From assembly GCA_030159235.1 (NCBI GenBank), contig BSBG01000003.1, positions 248,001 to 312,000 on the forward strand: DNA of 64,000 nt, read 5' to 3'. Positions 1 through 8,968 of the stretch are shown piece after piece. The stretch's first letter is position 1, and every line of letters begins with the position of its first letter. Source of the stretch: Bacillus safensis (GTDB lineage: Bacteria; Bacillota; Bacilli; Bacillales; Bacillaceae). The position numbers were made by a program, and so were the translations under genes. The notes under the pieces were generated by a model. It was not told the DNA's origin, ran no database searches, and saw only the letters and a list, made by a program, of their open reading frames with translations.

Positions 1-1
1 C

Positions 2-787
2 ATGTTTGATATGCTTCAAGGCTCGGGTATGGAGCAAATGGGTATGAACATGCAGGATGCGCTTGGTAATCTCATGCCTAAAAAGAAAAAACGCAGAAAG
101 CTAACTGTCAGAGAAGCAAGAAAGGCGTTAACGGCTGAGGAAGCCTCAAAACTGATTGATATGGATGAAGTCAGTCAGGAAGCCGTTTACAAAGCAGAGC
201 AGCAAGGAATTATTTTTATCGATGAAATCGACAAAATTGCCAAAAGCGGTGGTGCATCATCTGCAGATGTTTCTCGTGAAGGGGTTCAGCGTGATATTTT
301 ACCGATTGTAGAAGGATCTACTGTGATGACGAAATATGGTGCAGTCAAAACAGATCATGTGCTTTTTGTTGCAGCAGGTGCATTTCATATGGCGAAACCA
401 TCAGATTTGATTCCAGAGCTTCAGGGGCGCTTCCCAATCCGTGTAGAATTAGATAAATTAAATATAGAAGACTTTGTGAAAATCTTAACGGAACCAGATA
501 ATGCATTGTTAAAGCAATATAAAGCTTTACTTGAAACAGAAGGTATATCTCTTGAATTTTCTGACGATGCTATTCATAAGATTGCCGAAGTGGCTTATCA
601 TGTCAATCAGGAGACAGATAACATCGGTGCAAGAAGGCTTCATACCATACTTGAGAAGCTGCTTGAAGAGCTTTCATTTGAGGCGCCTGATATTACAATG
701 GAGACAGTGACCATTACCCCTCAGTATGTAGAAGAGAAGCTAGGAAAGATTGCAAATAACAAAGACTTAAGTCAATTTATACTTTAA
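2..787 (+). CDS. hslU: HslU (ClpY) ATPase subunit of HslUV protease, C-terminal part
   Basis: This is the last 261 residues of the AAA+ unfoldase that feeds proteins to the HslV (ClpQ) peptidase in the cytoplasm. The frame is open at the left edge, so the start and the Walker A part lie outside. Visible are a lysine-rich end of the I-domain, the Walker B segment [13 protein letters not shown], the [11 protein letters not shown] stretch expected around the arginine finger, and a C-terminal sensor-2 region [15 protein letters not shown]. The stop is 34 bases before codY, matching the clpQ-clpY-codY order of Bacillus. The first visible ATG is internal, not a start. Confidence 0.95.
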   Translation: MFDMLQGSGMEQMGMNMQDALGNLMPKKKKRRKLTVREARKALTAEEASKLIDMDEVSQEAVYKAEQQGIIFIDEIDKIAKSGGASSADVSREGVQRDILPIVEGSTVMTKYGAVKTDHVLFVAAGAFHMAKPSDLIPELQGRFPIRVELDKLNIEDFVKILTEPDNALLKQYKALLETEGISLEFSDDAIHKIAEVAYHVNQETDNIGARRLHTILEKLLEELSFEAPDITMETVTITPQYVEEKLGKIANNKDLSQFIL

Positions 788-821
788 CAAATGAATAAAG
801 TAATCTAGGAGGATCATTATT

Positions 822-1601
822 ATGGCGTTACTACAAAAAACAAGGATTATTAACTCAATGCTGCAAGATGCAGCGGGGAAACCGGTTAATTTCAAAGAAA
901 TGGCAGAGACATTGAGAGATGTCATTGATTCAAACATCTTCGTATTAAGCAGAAGGGGGAAGCTTCTGGGCTACTCCATTAATCAACAAATCGAAAATGC
1001 ACGTATGAAAAAAATGCTTGAAGATCGTCAGTTCCCTGAGGAATATACAAAGAGTCTATTCAACGTCCCTGAAACGTCTTCAAACCTTGATATTAACAGT
1101 GAATATACAGCTTTTCCGATTGAAAACCGTGACTTATTCCAATCAGGTTTAACAACGATTGTCCCAATTATCGGCGGAGGAGATCGTTTAGGAACGTTAA
1201 TCCTGTCCCGCTTGCAAGATACATTCAAAGATGATGATTTAATTCTTGCTGAATATGGTGCAACAGTTGTTGGAATGGAGATTCTTCGTGAGAAAGCAGA
1301 GGAAATCGAAGAAGAAGCAAGAAGTAAAGCCGTTGTCCAAATGGCGATTAGTTCTCTTTCATATAGTGAGCTTGAAGCGATTGAGCACATCTTTGAAGAA
1401 CTTGATGGCAACGAAGGGCTCCTTGTGGCAAGTAAAATTGCTGACCGTGTAGGAATCACTCGTTCAGTGATCGTGAACGCCTTACGTAAGTTAGAAAGTG
1501 CAGGCGTCATCGAATCTCGTTCTCTTGGAATGAAGGGAACGTACATCAAAGTGTTAAACAACAAATTTTTAATTGAACTTGAAAATTTAAAATCCCATTA
1601 A
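822..1601 (+). CDS. codY: CodY, GTP- and branched-chain-amino-acid-sensing global repressor
   Basis: CodY is the cytoplasmic repressor that binds GTP and Ile/Leu/Val and controls stationary-phase genes, including, in B. subtilis, the fla/che operon that follows here. The length of 259 residues is the normal family size. The N-terminal two thirds is the GAF-like ligand-binding domain; the C-terminus has a winged helix-turn-helix ([20 protein letters not shown], near residues 205-225). The start has a well-spaced AGGAGG. It is the last gene of the clpQ-clpY-codY unit and is followed by a strong terminator. Confidence 0.98.
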   Translation: MALLQKTRIINSMLQDAAGKPVNFKEMAETLRDVIDSNIFVLSRRGKLLGYSINQQIENARMKKMLEDRQFPEEYTKSLFNVPETSSNLDINSEYTAFPIENRDLFQSGLTTIVPIIGGGDRLGTLILSRLQDTFKDDDLILAEYGATVVGMEILREKAEEIEEEARSKAVVQMAISSLSYSELEAIEHIFEELDGNEGLLVASKIADRVGITRSVIVNALRKLESAGVIESRSLGMKGTYIKVLNNKFLIELENLKSH

Positions 1602-1603
1602 TC

Positions 1604-1647
1604 AAAAACCCTTTTCAGCCGAAATAAATGCTGAAAAGGGTTTTTTT
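1604..1647 (+). terminator. Intrinsic terminator after codY
   Basis: A perfect 13-bp stem (AACCCTTTTCAGC, 1607-1619, with GCTGAAAAGGGTT, 1630-1642) with a 10-base loop is followed by a run of seven T. It separates the codY unit from the fla/che operon. Confidence 0.93.
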
Positions 1648-1888
1648 ATGTGAAAAATGAGGATTTGTCCGAAAAATGACACTCTTTTTTCCAAGAAAAC
1701 CCTTACAATTCTGTAGTTCTTTGAATCTAGGCCTTTGTACCTATTCATAAAATAGATATATATTACGAGTTTTTTTTACAGATACATCATAGACTTTAAT
1801 CCTATTATTTCTTACAATGAACATATGGTTTTACAAATCTCGACATGATTAAATGGAATGAAATACATATGATTGGAGGTATATGGTT
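1648..1888 (+). promoter_or_regulatory. fla/che operon promoter region
   Basis: This gene-free stretch must contain the promoter of the motility operon. I see TTTGTA (1734-1739) followed 17 bases later by TATATA (1757-1762), a usable SigA-type pair, and a weaker TTGAAT at 1721. A 15-mer at 1663-1677 (ATTTGTCCGAAAAAT) differs from the CodY consensus AATTTTCWGAAAATT at about four positions and is centred symmetrically, so it is a possible CodY site; CodY repression of this operon is known in B. subtilis. I could not find a clear SigD -10 element (GCCGATAT). Exact promoter positions are inference. Confidence 0.35.
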
Positions 1889-2278
1889 TTGGATATATTT
1901 TCTGGAACGATAAACAACCTTGAGAATGCCTTGGGAAGAGCGAACGTTAAGCAAAAAGTCATAAGCAATAATATCGCGAATATAGACACACCGAACTACA
2001 AATCGAAAAATGTCGCTTTTCACGACATGCTAAATGATGCATCGATCAGATTAGATGCTAAAAAAACATACCAAGGTCACATTGATTTTTCGAAAACAGG
2101 GTCTAATTATTCAGTTGTTTCAAGCAACCGTACTTCTTATCAAGAAAACGGAAATAATGTCGATATTGATCAAGAGATGAGTGAACTCGCTAAAAACCAA
2201 ATTCAGTATAATGCGTTGGTTGAAAGAATGAGCGGGAAATTCAATTCTCTTAAAACTGTTTTGACAGGAGGTAAGTGA
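1889..2278 (+). CDS. flgB: FlgB, flagellar basal-body rod protein
   Basis: FlgB is a proximal rod subunit of the flagellar basal body, exported by the flagellar type III system. It carries the N-terminal rod/hook signature NNIANIDTPNYK and the C-terminal amphipathic helix typical of axial proteins. I choose TTG at 1889 (129 residues, beginning MDIFSGTINN) because GGAGGT at 1875-1880 lies 8 bases before it, but only 2 bases before the in-frame ATG at 1883. Remembered B. subtilis FlgB begins in the same way. It is the first gene of the fla/che operon and its stop overlaps flgC by one base. Confidence 0.93.
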   Translation: MDIFSGTINNLENALGRANVKQKVISNNIANIDTPNYKSKNVAFHDMLNDASIRLDAKKTYQGHIDFSKTGSNYSVVSSNRTSYQENGNNVDIDQEMSELAKNQIQYNALVERMSGKFNSLKTVLTGGK

Positions 2279-2730
2279 TGTCGATTTTTTCAGGAGTTAA
2301 CGCTTCGGCCTCAGCATTAACAGCTCAGAGGCTCAGAATGGACGTTGTATCCTCTAACCTTGCAAATATGGATACAACAAGAGCTAAACAGGTTGATGGC
2401 AACTGGGAGCCTTATAGACGTAAGCTCGTCACATTACAGCCGTCAGGTGAATCATTTTCATCTATATTGAACTCAAGCATGAATTCGAGCGGTAAATTAG
2501 GAAACGGCGTGAAAGTAACGAAGATTACAGAAGACGAAACTCCATTCAACCTTCAATATGATCCTACAAATCCCGATGCCAATGAAAATGGATATGTCCA
2601 AACACCAAATGTCGATCCGTTAAAGGAAATGGTTGACCTCATCAGCAGCTCAAGATCTTATGAAGCAAACGTGACTGCTCTAAATGCGAATAAAAGCATG
2701 TTGATGAAAGCTTTAGAAATAGGAAAGTAA
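2278..2730 (+). CDS. flgC: FlgC, flagellar basal-body rod protein
   Basis: FlgC is another rod subunit between the MS ring and the hook. The protein is about 150 residues, the normal size, with the conserved SSNLANMDTTR motif near the N-terminus and the C-terminal helix (MVDLISSSRSYEANVTALNA) shared with rod and hook proteins. ATG at 2278 is preferred over the in-frame GTG at 2275 because it sits six bases from AGGAGG; it overlaps the flgB stop (TGATG), which implies translational coupling. Confidence 0.96.
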   Translation: MSIFSGVNASASALTAQRLRMDVVSSNLANMDTTRAKQVDGNWEPYRRKLVTLQPSGESFSSILNSSMNSSGKLGNGVKVTKITEDETPFNLQYDPTNPDANENGYVQTPNVDPLKEMVDLISSSRSYEANVTALNANKSMLMKALEIGK

Positions 2731-2741
2731 GGTGAAAAGAA

Positions 2742-3059
2742 TTGGTTAACGCAATATCTCCTTTCCAGCTTCAAACCGCTCAGCAGGCAAGTGAATTGAC
2801 GAATGCATCGTCCGTTCAGGCGGCTGCACCTAAAAGTCAAACGAATTTCTCTGATGTGCTGAAGAATTCCATTGAGGCATTAAATCAATCACAGCTGAAA
2901 TCAGACCAGTATACAAATGCGCTTGCACAAGGAAAAGATGTCAATCTCGATGAAGTCATGATTGCCTCGCAAAAAGCGAGTGTGACACTCACAGCTGCAA
3001 CAGAGTTTCGAAATAAAGCAGTCGAAGCGTACCAAGAGATTATGAGAATGCAGATGTAG
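2742..3059 (+). CDS. fliE: FliE, MS ring-rod junction protein
   Basis: FliE joins the MS ring (FliF) to the rod and is needed for export of later rod proteins. The 105-residue protein has the FliE pattern: a variable N-terminus, then FSDVLKNSIEALNQSQ and a C-terminal part rich in alanine and helix formers (VMIASQKASVTLTAATEFRN, ending in YQEIMRMQM). It uses a TTG start, with AAGGTG seven bases upstream. It lies 11 bases after flgC and 49 bases before fliF. Confidence 0.95.
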   Translation: MVNAISPFQLQTAQQASELTNASSVQAAAPKSQTNFSDVLKNSIEALNQSQLKSDQYTNALAQGKDVNLDEVMIASQKASVTLTAATEFRNKAVEAYQEIMRMQM

Positions 3060-3108
3060 GAGGTGCTGACGGACAAAAAAAGACTGAATGGAATGACCGG
3101 GGGTTAAG

Positions 3109-4701
3109 ATGAATCGTACTTTAATGCAATTAAGAACAAAAACAGTTGAGTTTTGGCGAAATCGATCAAAATTACAAAAAATACTCATGATTGGCGGCGT
3201 TGCTGCCCTAGCAATCATTATTACGGTTGTTAGCATCTTTGCTTCTTCTGAAAAAATGGTTCCGCTCTTTAGAGACTTGTCTGCAGCAGAAGCTGGACAA
3301 ATCAAACAGGAACTAGATGGCAAAAACGTTAAATCGGAACTTGCGGATAATGGAACAACGATTCTAGTTCCAGAAAAGCAAGCAGACTCTTTAAAAGTAA
3401 CACTTGCATCTGAAGGGCTCCCTAAGACAGGCAGCATTGATTATTCCTTCTTTGCGAACAATTCAGGCTTCGGTTTAACAGATAATGAATTTGATGTTCT
3501 GAAAGTAGATGCAACTCAGACAGAACTATCCAATCTGATCAACACGATTGATGGGATTAAAGATTCAAAAGTAATGATTAACCTGCCAAAAGATTCCGTT
3601 TTTGTTGGAGAAGAGCAAAGTAATGCATCAGCATCCATTGTGCTGCAAGTTGAGCCTGGCTATACGCTCACGCCGCAGCAAGTAAAAGGCCTTTATCATC
3701 TTATTTCAAAAAGTGTGCCAAATTTAAAGACAGAAAACATTGTCATTATGGATCAAGATTCCAACTACTACGACCTGAATACAAGTTCTGATTCCTATGC
3801 AAGTGGAATGGATGCACAGCAGCAGAAAAAAGAGGAAATCGAAAAGAACCTTCAAAGAAAAATTCAACAGCTGCTCGGAACGATGATGGGTCAGGATAAA
3901 GTGGCTGTATCTGTCACAACTGACATTGACTTTACTGAAGAAAAAAGAAAAGAAGACCTTGTAGAACCAGTTGATAAAGAAAACATGCAAGGAATCGCTG
4001 TCAGTGCTGAAAAGATTGCTGAAACTTATTCAGGCAATGGCGCAGCAGCTGGAGGTACCGCTGGAACAGGTGACGATGATGTAACAAATTATCAAGGTGC
4101 CGATGGAGCGAATGGAAGCGGAGATTACGAAAAAAGTGAAGATCGCATCAATTATGAAGTCAACCGCATCCATAAAGACATCAAAGAAAGTCCTTATAAA
4201 ATTAGAGATGTTGGCATTCAAGCATTGGTCGAACCACCAACTGCAAACGATCCAAACTCTTTAACTGCTGAAAGGCAAGATGATATTAAAAAGATTCTTT
4301 CAACAATCATTAGCACATCGATTGATAAAGAATATACAAATGGTCAAGCGCTCACTCAAGCGGACTTAGATAACAAAATCGTTTTATCTGTATCAAAATT
4401 AGACGGTAAACAGCAAACTGCGGCAGATAACCCTTCAAACAATATTCCAATCTGGGTTTATATTGTAGGCGGTGTGCTACTTCTTGCAATTATCGCTCTC
4501 ATCATTCTTCTAGTACGCAAGCGTAGAAAAGATGAGGAAGAAGAGTTTGAGTTTGATGAACGTACACCAATTCATGTTCCTGATATCGATACTGAACCAG
4601 AAACAGAAGAAATGGTGAGAAAAAATCAGCTTGAAAAAATGGCAAAAGAAAAACCAGAAGACTTTGCTAAATTGCTACGCAGCTGGCTGTCCGAGGATTA
4701 G
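3109..4701 (+). CDS. fliF: FliF, flagellar MS-ring protein
   Basis: FliF forms the membrane MS ring that houses the export gate and carries the C ring. The 530-residue protein has the expected architecture: a transmembrane helix at about residues 24-46, a large extracytoplasmic ring-building region with a glycine-rich loop near residue 310, a second transmembrane helix near 447-469, and an acidic cytoplasmic tail ending KLLRSWLSED, the part known to bind FliG. The start has a GGGGG-type Shine-Dalgarno. The gene is followed directly by fliG. Confidence 0.97.
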   Translation: MNRTLMQLRTKTVEFWRNRSKLQKILMIGGVAALAIIITVVSIFASSEKMVPLFRDLSAAEAGQIKQELDGKNVKSELADNGTTILVPEKQADSLKVTLASEGLPKTGSIDYSFFANNSGFGLTDNEFDVLKVDATQTELSNLINTIDGIKDSKVMINLPKDSVFVGEEQSNASASIVLQVEPGYTLTPQQVKGLYHLISKSVPNLKTENIVIMDQDSNYYDLNTSSDSYASGMDAQQQKKEEIEKNLQRKIQQLLGTMMGQDKVAVSVTTDIDFTEEKRKEDLVEPVDKENMQGIAVSAEKIAETYSGNGAAAGGTAGTGDDDVTNYQGADGANGSGDYEKSEDRINYEVNRIHKDIKESPYKIRDVGIQALVEPPTANDPNSLTAERQDDIKKILSTIISTSIDKEYTNGQALTQADLDNKIVLSVSKLDGKQQTAADNPSNNIPIWVYIVGGVLLLAIIALIILLVRKRRKDEEEEFEFDERTPIHVPDIDTEPETEEMVRKNQLEKMAKEKPEDFAKLLRSWLSED

Positions 4702-4712
4702 GAGGAATACAC

Positions 4713-5729
4713 ATGTCGAGAAAAGATCCAAATCGACTAACAGGCAGACAAAAAGCAGCAATCCTAATGATTTCCTTAGGGCTAGACGTGTCAGCATCTG
4801 TATACAAACATCTGTCTGAAGACGAAATAGAAAAATTAACATTAGAAATTTCCAATGTACGAAGTGTAGACACTGCTAAAAAAGATGAAATCATCGAAGA
4901 GTTTCACAGCATTGCCATCGCGCAGGACTACATATCACAAGGCGGCCTTATGTATGCAAGACAAGTGCTTGAAAGAGCGCTTGGTGAGGACAAAGCGGAC
5001 AGCATCTTAAACCGGTTAACATCCTCTCTTCAAGTGAAACCATTTGATTTTGCTCGAAAGGCTGATCCAGAACAAATCTTAAACTTTATCCAGCATGAGC
5101 ATCCACAAACGATTGCGCTCATCCTTTCCTACCTAGATCCAGTACAAGCAGGACAGATTTTATCTGAGTTAGGTGAGGAAGTACAAACAGAGGTAGCGAG
5201 ACGTATTGCTTTAATGGACCGTACATCTCCAGAGATCATCAACGAAGTGGAGCGCATACTCGAACAAAAACTTTCTTCAACCTTTACGCAAGATTATACC
5301 CAAACGGGCGGAGTCGAAGCGGTGGTCGAAGTGCTTAATGGTGTAGACCGTGCAACGGAGAAAACGATCTTAGATACACTTGAAATTCAAGATCCTGAGC
5401 TTGCTGATGAAATTAAGAAACGTATGTTTGTCTTTGAAGACATTGTCACTCTTGATAGCAGGGCTATTCAGCGCGTTATCCGGGATGTTGAAAACGATGA
5501 CTTATTGCTTGCACTCAAAGTGGCAAGCGAAGAGGTCAAAGAAATTGTTTTCCGCAACATGTCACAGCGGATGGTCGAAACATTCAAAGAAGAAATGGAG
5601 TTTATGGGGCCTGTCCGGCTTAGAGATGTCGAGGAAGCACAAACCCGTATTGTCAGCATCGTAAGACGACTCGAGGAAGCTGGAGAAATCGTCATAGCTC
5701 GAGGCGGAGGAGACGATATCATTGTCTAG
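4713..5729 (+). CDS. fliG: FliG, flagellar motor switch protein
   Basis: FliG is the C-ring subunit that binds FliF, meets the stator and generates torque. The 338 residues match the usual length. The EHPQ motif (residues 129-132) that contacts FliM is present, as is the C-terminal domain with KKRMFVFEDIVTLDSRAIQ, which holds the charged helix facing the stator. The start has AGGAGG, and the 3' end overlaps fliH by eight bases. Confidence 0.98.
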   Translation: MSRKDPNRLTGRQKAAILMISLGLDVSASVYKHLSEDEIEKLTLEISNVRSVDTAKKDEIIEEFHSIAIAQDYISQGGLMYARQVLERALGEDKADSILNRLTSSLQVKPFDFARKADPEQILNFIQHEHPQTIALILSYLDPVQAGQILSELGEEVQTEVARRIALMDRTSPEIINEVERILEQKLSSTFTQDYTQTGGVEAVVEVLNGVDRATEKTILDTLEIQDPELADEIKKRMFVFEDIVTLDSRAIQRVIRDVENDDLLLALKVASEEVKEIVFRNMSQRMVETFKEEMEFMGPVRLRDVEEAQTRIVSIVRRLEEAGEIVIARGGGDDIIV

Positions 5730-6486
5730 GATTATCAAACATGAAACATCTGTTATTCCTGCACAAGGACGGCAAACGATTCCTTTACAGCAAGTGGAGT
5801 TCAAAAGAGAACATCACGAAGAAGAGCTTGTCAATGAAACCGAAGCATCGCAGCTTGTACTTAGTGATGCTGAAGATCAAGCGAGCCGCATATTAGAACA
5901 AGCAAATAATGAGCTGGAAAAAACGATGGCTGAAATCAATCAGCGCAGAACTGATTTTGAAGAAGAAAGAATGCAGCTCATTGAAGAAGCGAAACAAGCA
6001 GGTTATCAAGATGGCTTCCAAAAGGGCGAAGCAGATGCGAATATGCAGTACCAAGCTATTCTTCATCAAGCAAATGACATCGTCAGCCTTGCAAGACAGG
6101 ACTACGAAGAAAAAATTGAAAGCTCCGCTGAGCAAATTGTGGAACTTGCTTTTGAACTCGCCAAACGCGTTTGGTATGCCGCGGAGGACACGAAAGATCA
6201 ATTTTTGGCTCTTGTGAAGCAGGTCATTTCAGAAGTGAAAGAATATGACGATATTTCCATCTATGTTGACCCTGAACATTACGAGCATGTGATGGAATAT
6301 AAAGACGAATTGATCAGAATCCTTCAAAAAGATACACACCTTGCCATTTACTCGGATGAAAAAGCGCCAAAAGGAACTTGTTACGTAGAAACAAGCTTTG
6401 GAAAAGTGGAAGCGAGTGTCGATACACAAATGAATCAGTTGAAAGGAAAATTATTAGAAGTCATTGATTCAGGTGATCACAAATGA
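5722..6486 (+). CDS. fliH: FliH, flagellar export ATPase regulator
   Basis: FliH binds and restrains the FliI ATPase and docks it at the C ring. The 254 residues show a long glutamate-, glutamine- and lysine-rich helical central part (about residues 40-130) followed by a V-type ATPase E-subunit-like C-terminal domain. The start is TTG at 5722 inside the end of fliG, with a GGAGGAG stretch upstream; no better start exists. Its stop overlaps the fliI start (AAATGA). Confidence 0.93.
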   Translation: MSRIIKHETSVIPAQGRQTIPLQQVEFKREHHEEELVNETEASQLVLSDAEDQASRILEQANNELEKTMAEINQRRTDFEEERMQLIEEAKQAGYQDGFQKGEADANMQYQAILHQANDIVSLARQDYEEKIESSAEQIVELAFELAKRVWYAAEDTKDQFLALVKQVISEVKEYDDISIYVDPEHYEHVMEYKDELIRILQKDTHLAIYSDEKAPKGTCYVETSFGKVEASVDTQMNQLKGKLLEVIDSGDHK

Positions 6487-7799
6487 ACATAGATGTGTTA
6501 AAAGAAACGATTGAAACCGCTGATCCTTATAAACGATTTGGTAAAGTCAATCGAGTTGTTGGATTGATGATTGAATCTAAGGGGCCAGAAAGTTCGATCG
6601 GAGACGTGTGTCTGATTCATAAAAAAGGGACCAAGCACCATCCAATCAAAGCAGAGGTCGTAGGGTTTAGAGATGAAAACATTCTGCTCATGCCTTATGT
6701 AGAAGCTTCCAACATTTCACCAGGCAGTCTAGTTGAAGCGACGGGTGAGTCGCTGAAGGTCAAAGTAGGCACCGGGTTAATTGGTGAAGTCGTTGATGCC
6801 TTCGGTGATCCGCTTGATGGCAGTATGCTTCCAAAGGGACTTGCACCTGTTTCGACAGATCAGTCTCCCCCAAATCCGATGGACAGGCCGCCTATTCGAG
6901 AAAAAATGGGTGTCGGTGTCAGAGTCATCGACAGTCTGCTCACAGTTGGCACTGGTCAAAGGATTGGGATTTTTGCTGGAAGTGGTGTTGGAAAAAGTAC
7001 CTTAATGGGGATGATTGCAAAGCAGACAGAAGCAGACCTGAATGTCATTGCCCTTGTTGGAGAGCGTGGCCGTGAAGTTCGTGAGTTTATTGAAAAGGAT
7101 TTAGGTGCTGAAGGACTGAAGCGGTCAATTGTTGTCGTCGCTACTTCTGACCAGCCTGCACTGACGAGACTGAAAGCGGCCTATACTGCAACAGCCATTG
7201 CGGAATATTTCAGAGACAGAGGCAAAAATGTCATGTTCATGATGGATTCTGTTACAAGGATCGCTATGGCACAAAGGGAAATAGGTCTAGCAACTGGCGA
7301 ACCGCCAACGACAAAAGGATACACGCCTTCAGTGTTCGCTATACTGCCAAAATTGCTTGAGCGAACTGGGACGAATCAGCTTGGTTCCATCACGGCATTT
7401 TACACAGTGCTTGTTGATGGTGACGATATGAATGAGCCGATCGCTGATACAGTCAGGGGGATCTTGGATGGCCACATTGTACTTGATCGTGCTTTAGCCA
7501 ACAAAGGACAATTTCCCGCTGTTAATATTTTGAAAAGTATCAGCCGTGTCATGAGTAATATAGCCAGTCATGATCACAAGGAAGCGGCTAACCGGTTCCG
7601 CCAGCTTTTATCCACTTATCAAAACGCTGAAGACCTCATTAATATTGGGGCATATAAAAAAGGCTCCTCCAAAGATATTGATGATGCCATGCAGGCTTAC
7701 CCTCATCTGATTTCATTTCTGAAGCAGGATGTAGAAGAGGCTGTATCTATTGAAGACAGTGTGAGTTTATTGCTCAGTTTGATGAATAGAGAGGATTGA
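6483..7799 (+). CDS. fliI: FliI, flagellum-specific export ATPase
   Basis: FliI is the F1-beta-like ATPase that energises type III export of flagellar parts. The 438 residues include Walker A AGSGVGKST (165-173), the catalytic-glutamate region GERGREVREF and Walker B VMFMMDSVTR (near 250). The N-terminal beta-barrel and C-terminal helical domain are both present. It overlaps fliH and fliJ by three to four bases, consistent with FliH-FliI-FliJ being made as a complex. Confidence 0.98.
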   Translation: MNIDVLKETIETADPYKRFGKVNRVVGLMIESKGPESSIGDVCLIHKKGTKHHPIKAEVVGFRDENILLMPYVEASNISPGSLVEATGESLKVKVGTGLIGEVVDAFGDPLDGSMLPKGLAPVSTDQSPPNPMDRPPIREKMGVGVRVIDSLLTVGTGQRIGIFAGSGVGKSTLMGMIAKQTEADLNVIALVGERGREVREFIEKDLGAEGLKRSIVVVATSDQPALTRLKAAYTATAIAEYFRDRGKNVMFMMDSVTRIAMAQREIGLATGEPPTTKGYTPSVFAILPKLLERTGTNQLGSITAFYTVLVDGDDMNEPIADTVRGILDGHIVLDRALANKGQFPAVNILKSISRVMSNIASHDHKEAANRFRQLLSTYQNAEDLINIGAYKKGSSKDIDDAMQAYPHLISFLKQDVEEAVSIEDSVSLLLSLMNRED

Positions 7800-7807
7800 C
7801 AAAAACA

Positions 7808-8251
7808 GTGAGATATCAATACAAATTTCAAAAGCTCTTGGAACTGAAAGAAAGTGAAAAAGACAAGTCACTCGCAGCGTACCAACAATCCGTTTCGGCA
7901 TTTGAGCAAGTCGCTGAAAAACTCTATGAAAATATGAGTAAAAAAGAACTCATGGAAAAAAGCAAAGAAGAAAAGCTGAGAAGCGGAATGAGTGTTCAAG
8001 AAATGCGTCATTACCAGCAATTTGTGACGAACTTAGACAACACCATTCAGCATTATCAGCAGCTTGTGATCATGAAACGTCATCAAATGAATGAAAAACA
8101 ATCTGATTTAACTGAAAAAAACATTGAGTTTAAAAAGTTTGAAAAAATGAAAGAAAAGCAATTTGAAAAGTTCTCCCTTGAACATAAGGCAATTGAAATG
8201 AAAGAAATGGATGATATCTCTATCAGCCAATTCATGTTTCAAGGACATTAG
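7808..8251 (+). CDS. fliJ: FliJ, flagellar export chaperone and ATPase stalk protein
   Basis: FliJ is a small coiled-coil protein that fits into the FliI hexamer and links it to FlhA. The protein is almost entirely helical, very rich in Lys, Glu and Gln, with no membrane segment. I prefer GTG at 7808 (147 residues, starting MRYQYKFQKLLELKE) over the in-frame TTG at 7796: the AGAGG at 7790-7794 is one base from the TTG but about 13 from the GTG, and the remembered B. subtilis protein starts with a similar aromatic-basic segment. The choice remains uncertain. Confidence 0.9.
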   Translation: MRYQYKFQKLLELKESEKDKSLAAYQQSVSAFEQVAEKLYENMSKKELMEKSKEEKLRSGMSVQEMRHYQQFVTNLDNTIQHYQQLVIMKRHQMNEKQSDLTEKNIEFKKFEKMKEKQFEKFSLEHKAIEMKEMDDISISQFMFQGH

Positions 8252-8263
8252 GAGTCGAGATGA

Positions 8264-8968
8264 ATGCCTAAGAAGGAAAAAACGAAGGAATCAGGCGGCG
8301 GGAAATTTCAATGGATCTTGTTTATTGTCATCATCCCATTGATTGTGCTTGTGATAGTGGCTGGCACAATCCTTTATATGGCAGGTTATGATCTAAAGAA
8401 ACCGCTCCAAAACATTCCAGTGATCAGCAGTTTGGTTGGTTCAGATGACACCTCAAAAACGTCATCTTCACCTAATGATCAAGGCGATGCAGAGTTGAAA
8501 GAACTGAAAAAGACCATTAAAGAGCAAAAGACTGAGCTCGAAATTGCACAAAAAGACTTGAAAACAAGTGATGAAGAGATTAAAAGACTGAATCAAAAAA
8601 TCAGTGCGCTTGAAAAAACATCTGAAAATGATGCAAATAATACGTCAGCCAATGACAAATCATCAGACAACAGCTCATCAAACAATACGTCAGGCGATAA
8701 CTCAGCAGCAGGGACGTCCTCTGATGCAGCGGCACCCTCTAACCAGCAAACAAAGGGGAAGGTTGCCAGCATTTATGAAAGCATGGACGCAGGGAAATCC
8801 GCTAAAATTTTATCAGAATTAAGTGATAAAGAGGCATTAAAGATCCTTGAAGAGCTGAGTAAAAATAAACTGACAGACATATTAGCAAAACTGACTCCTC
8901 AGAAGGCAGCAACCTTTACGAAAGAGCTTGCAAAAAAAGAAGAAAGTGAAAATGGAGGTGGACAATAA
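8264..8968 (+). CDS. ylxF: YlxF, membrane-anchored MgtE-N-like flagellar protein (FlaA/MotE group)
   Basis: This gene lies where ylxF is found in the B. subtilis fla/che operon. The 234-residue protein has a lysine-rich N-terminus, one transmembrane helix (about 18-42), a coiled coil (about 75-125), a serine/asparagine/aspartate-rich linker (about 126-165) and a C-terminal domain (about 168-225, IYESMDAGKSAKILSELSDK) like the MgtE intracellular N domain. Similar proteins are proposed to act with stator units; the exact role is not certain. The low-complexity linker is long. It starts just after fliJ with TTAGGAG. Confidence 0.9.
   Translation: MPKKEKTKESGGGKFQWILFIVIIPLIVLVIVAGTILYMAGYDLKKPLQNIPVISSLVGSDDTSKTSSSPNDQGDAELKELKKTIKEQKTELEIAQKDLKTSDEEIKRLNQKISALEKTSENDANNTSANDKSSDNSSSNNTSGDNSAAGTSSDAAAPSNQQTKGKVASIYESMDAGKSAKILSELSDKEALKILEELSKNKLTDILAKLTPQKAATFTKELAKKEESENGGGQ

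Noticed and set aside
1028-1564. 178-codon minus-strand frame opposite codY
   Set aside because: It lies wholly within the conserved codY gene, is serine-rich as expected from the complementary strand, and has no ribosome-binding site.
1648-1888. SigD promoter in front of flgB
   Set aside because: I searched for TAAA and GCCGATAT-like elements with normal spacing and found none convincing.
2901-3437. 178-codon minus-strand frame across the fliE-fliF junction
   Set aside because: It covers two well-conserved genes and the Shine-Dalgarno of fliF; no homology recognised.
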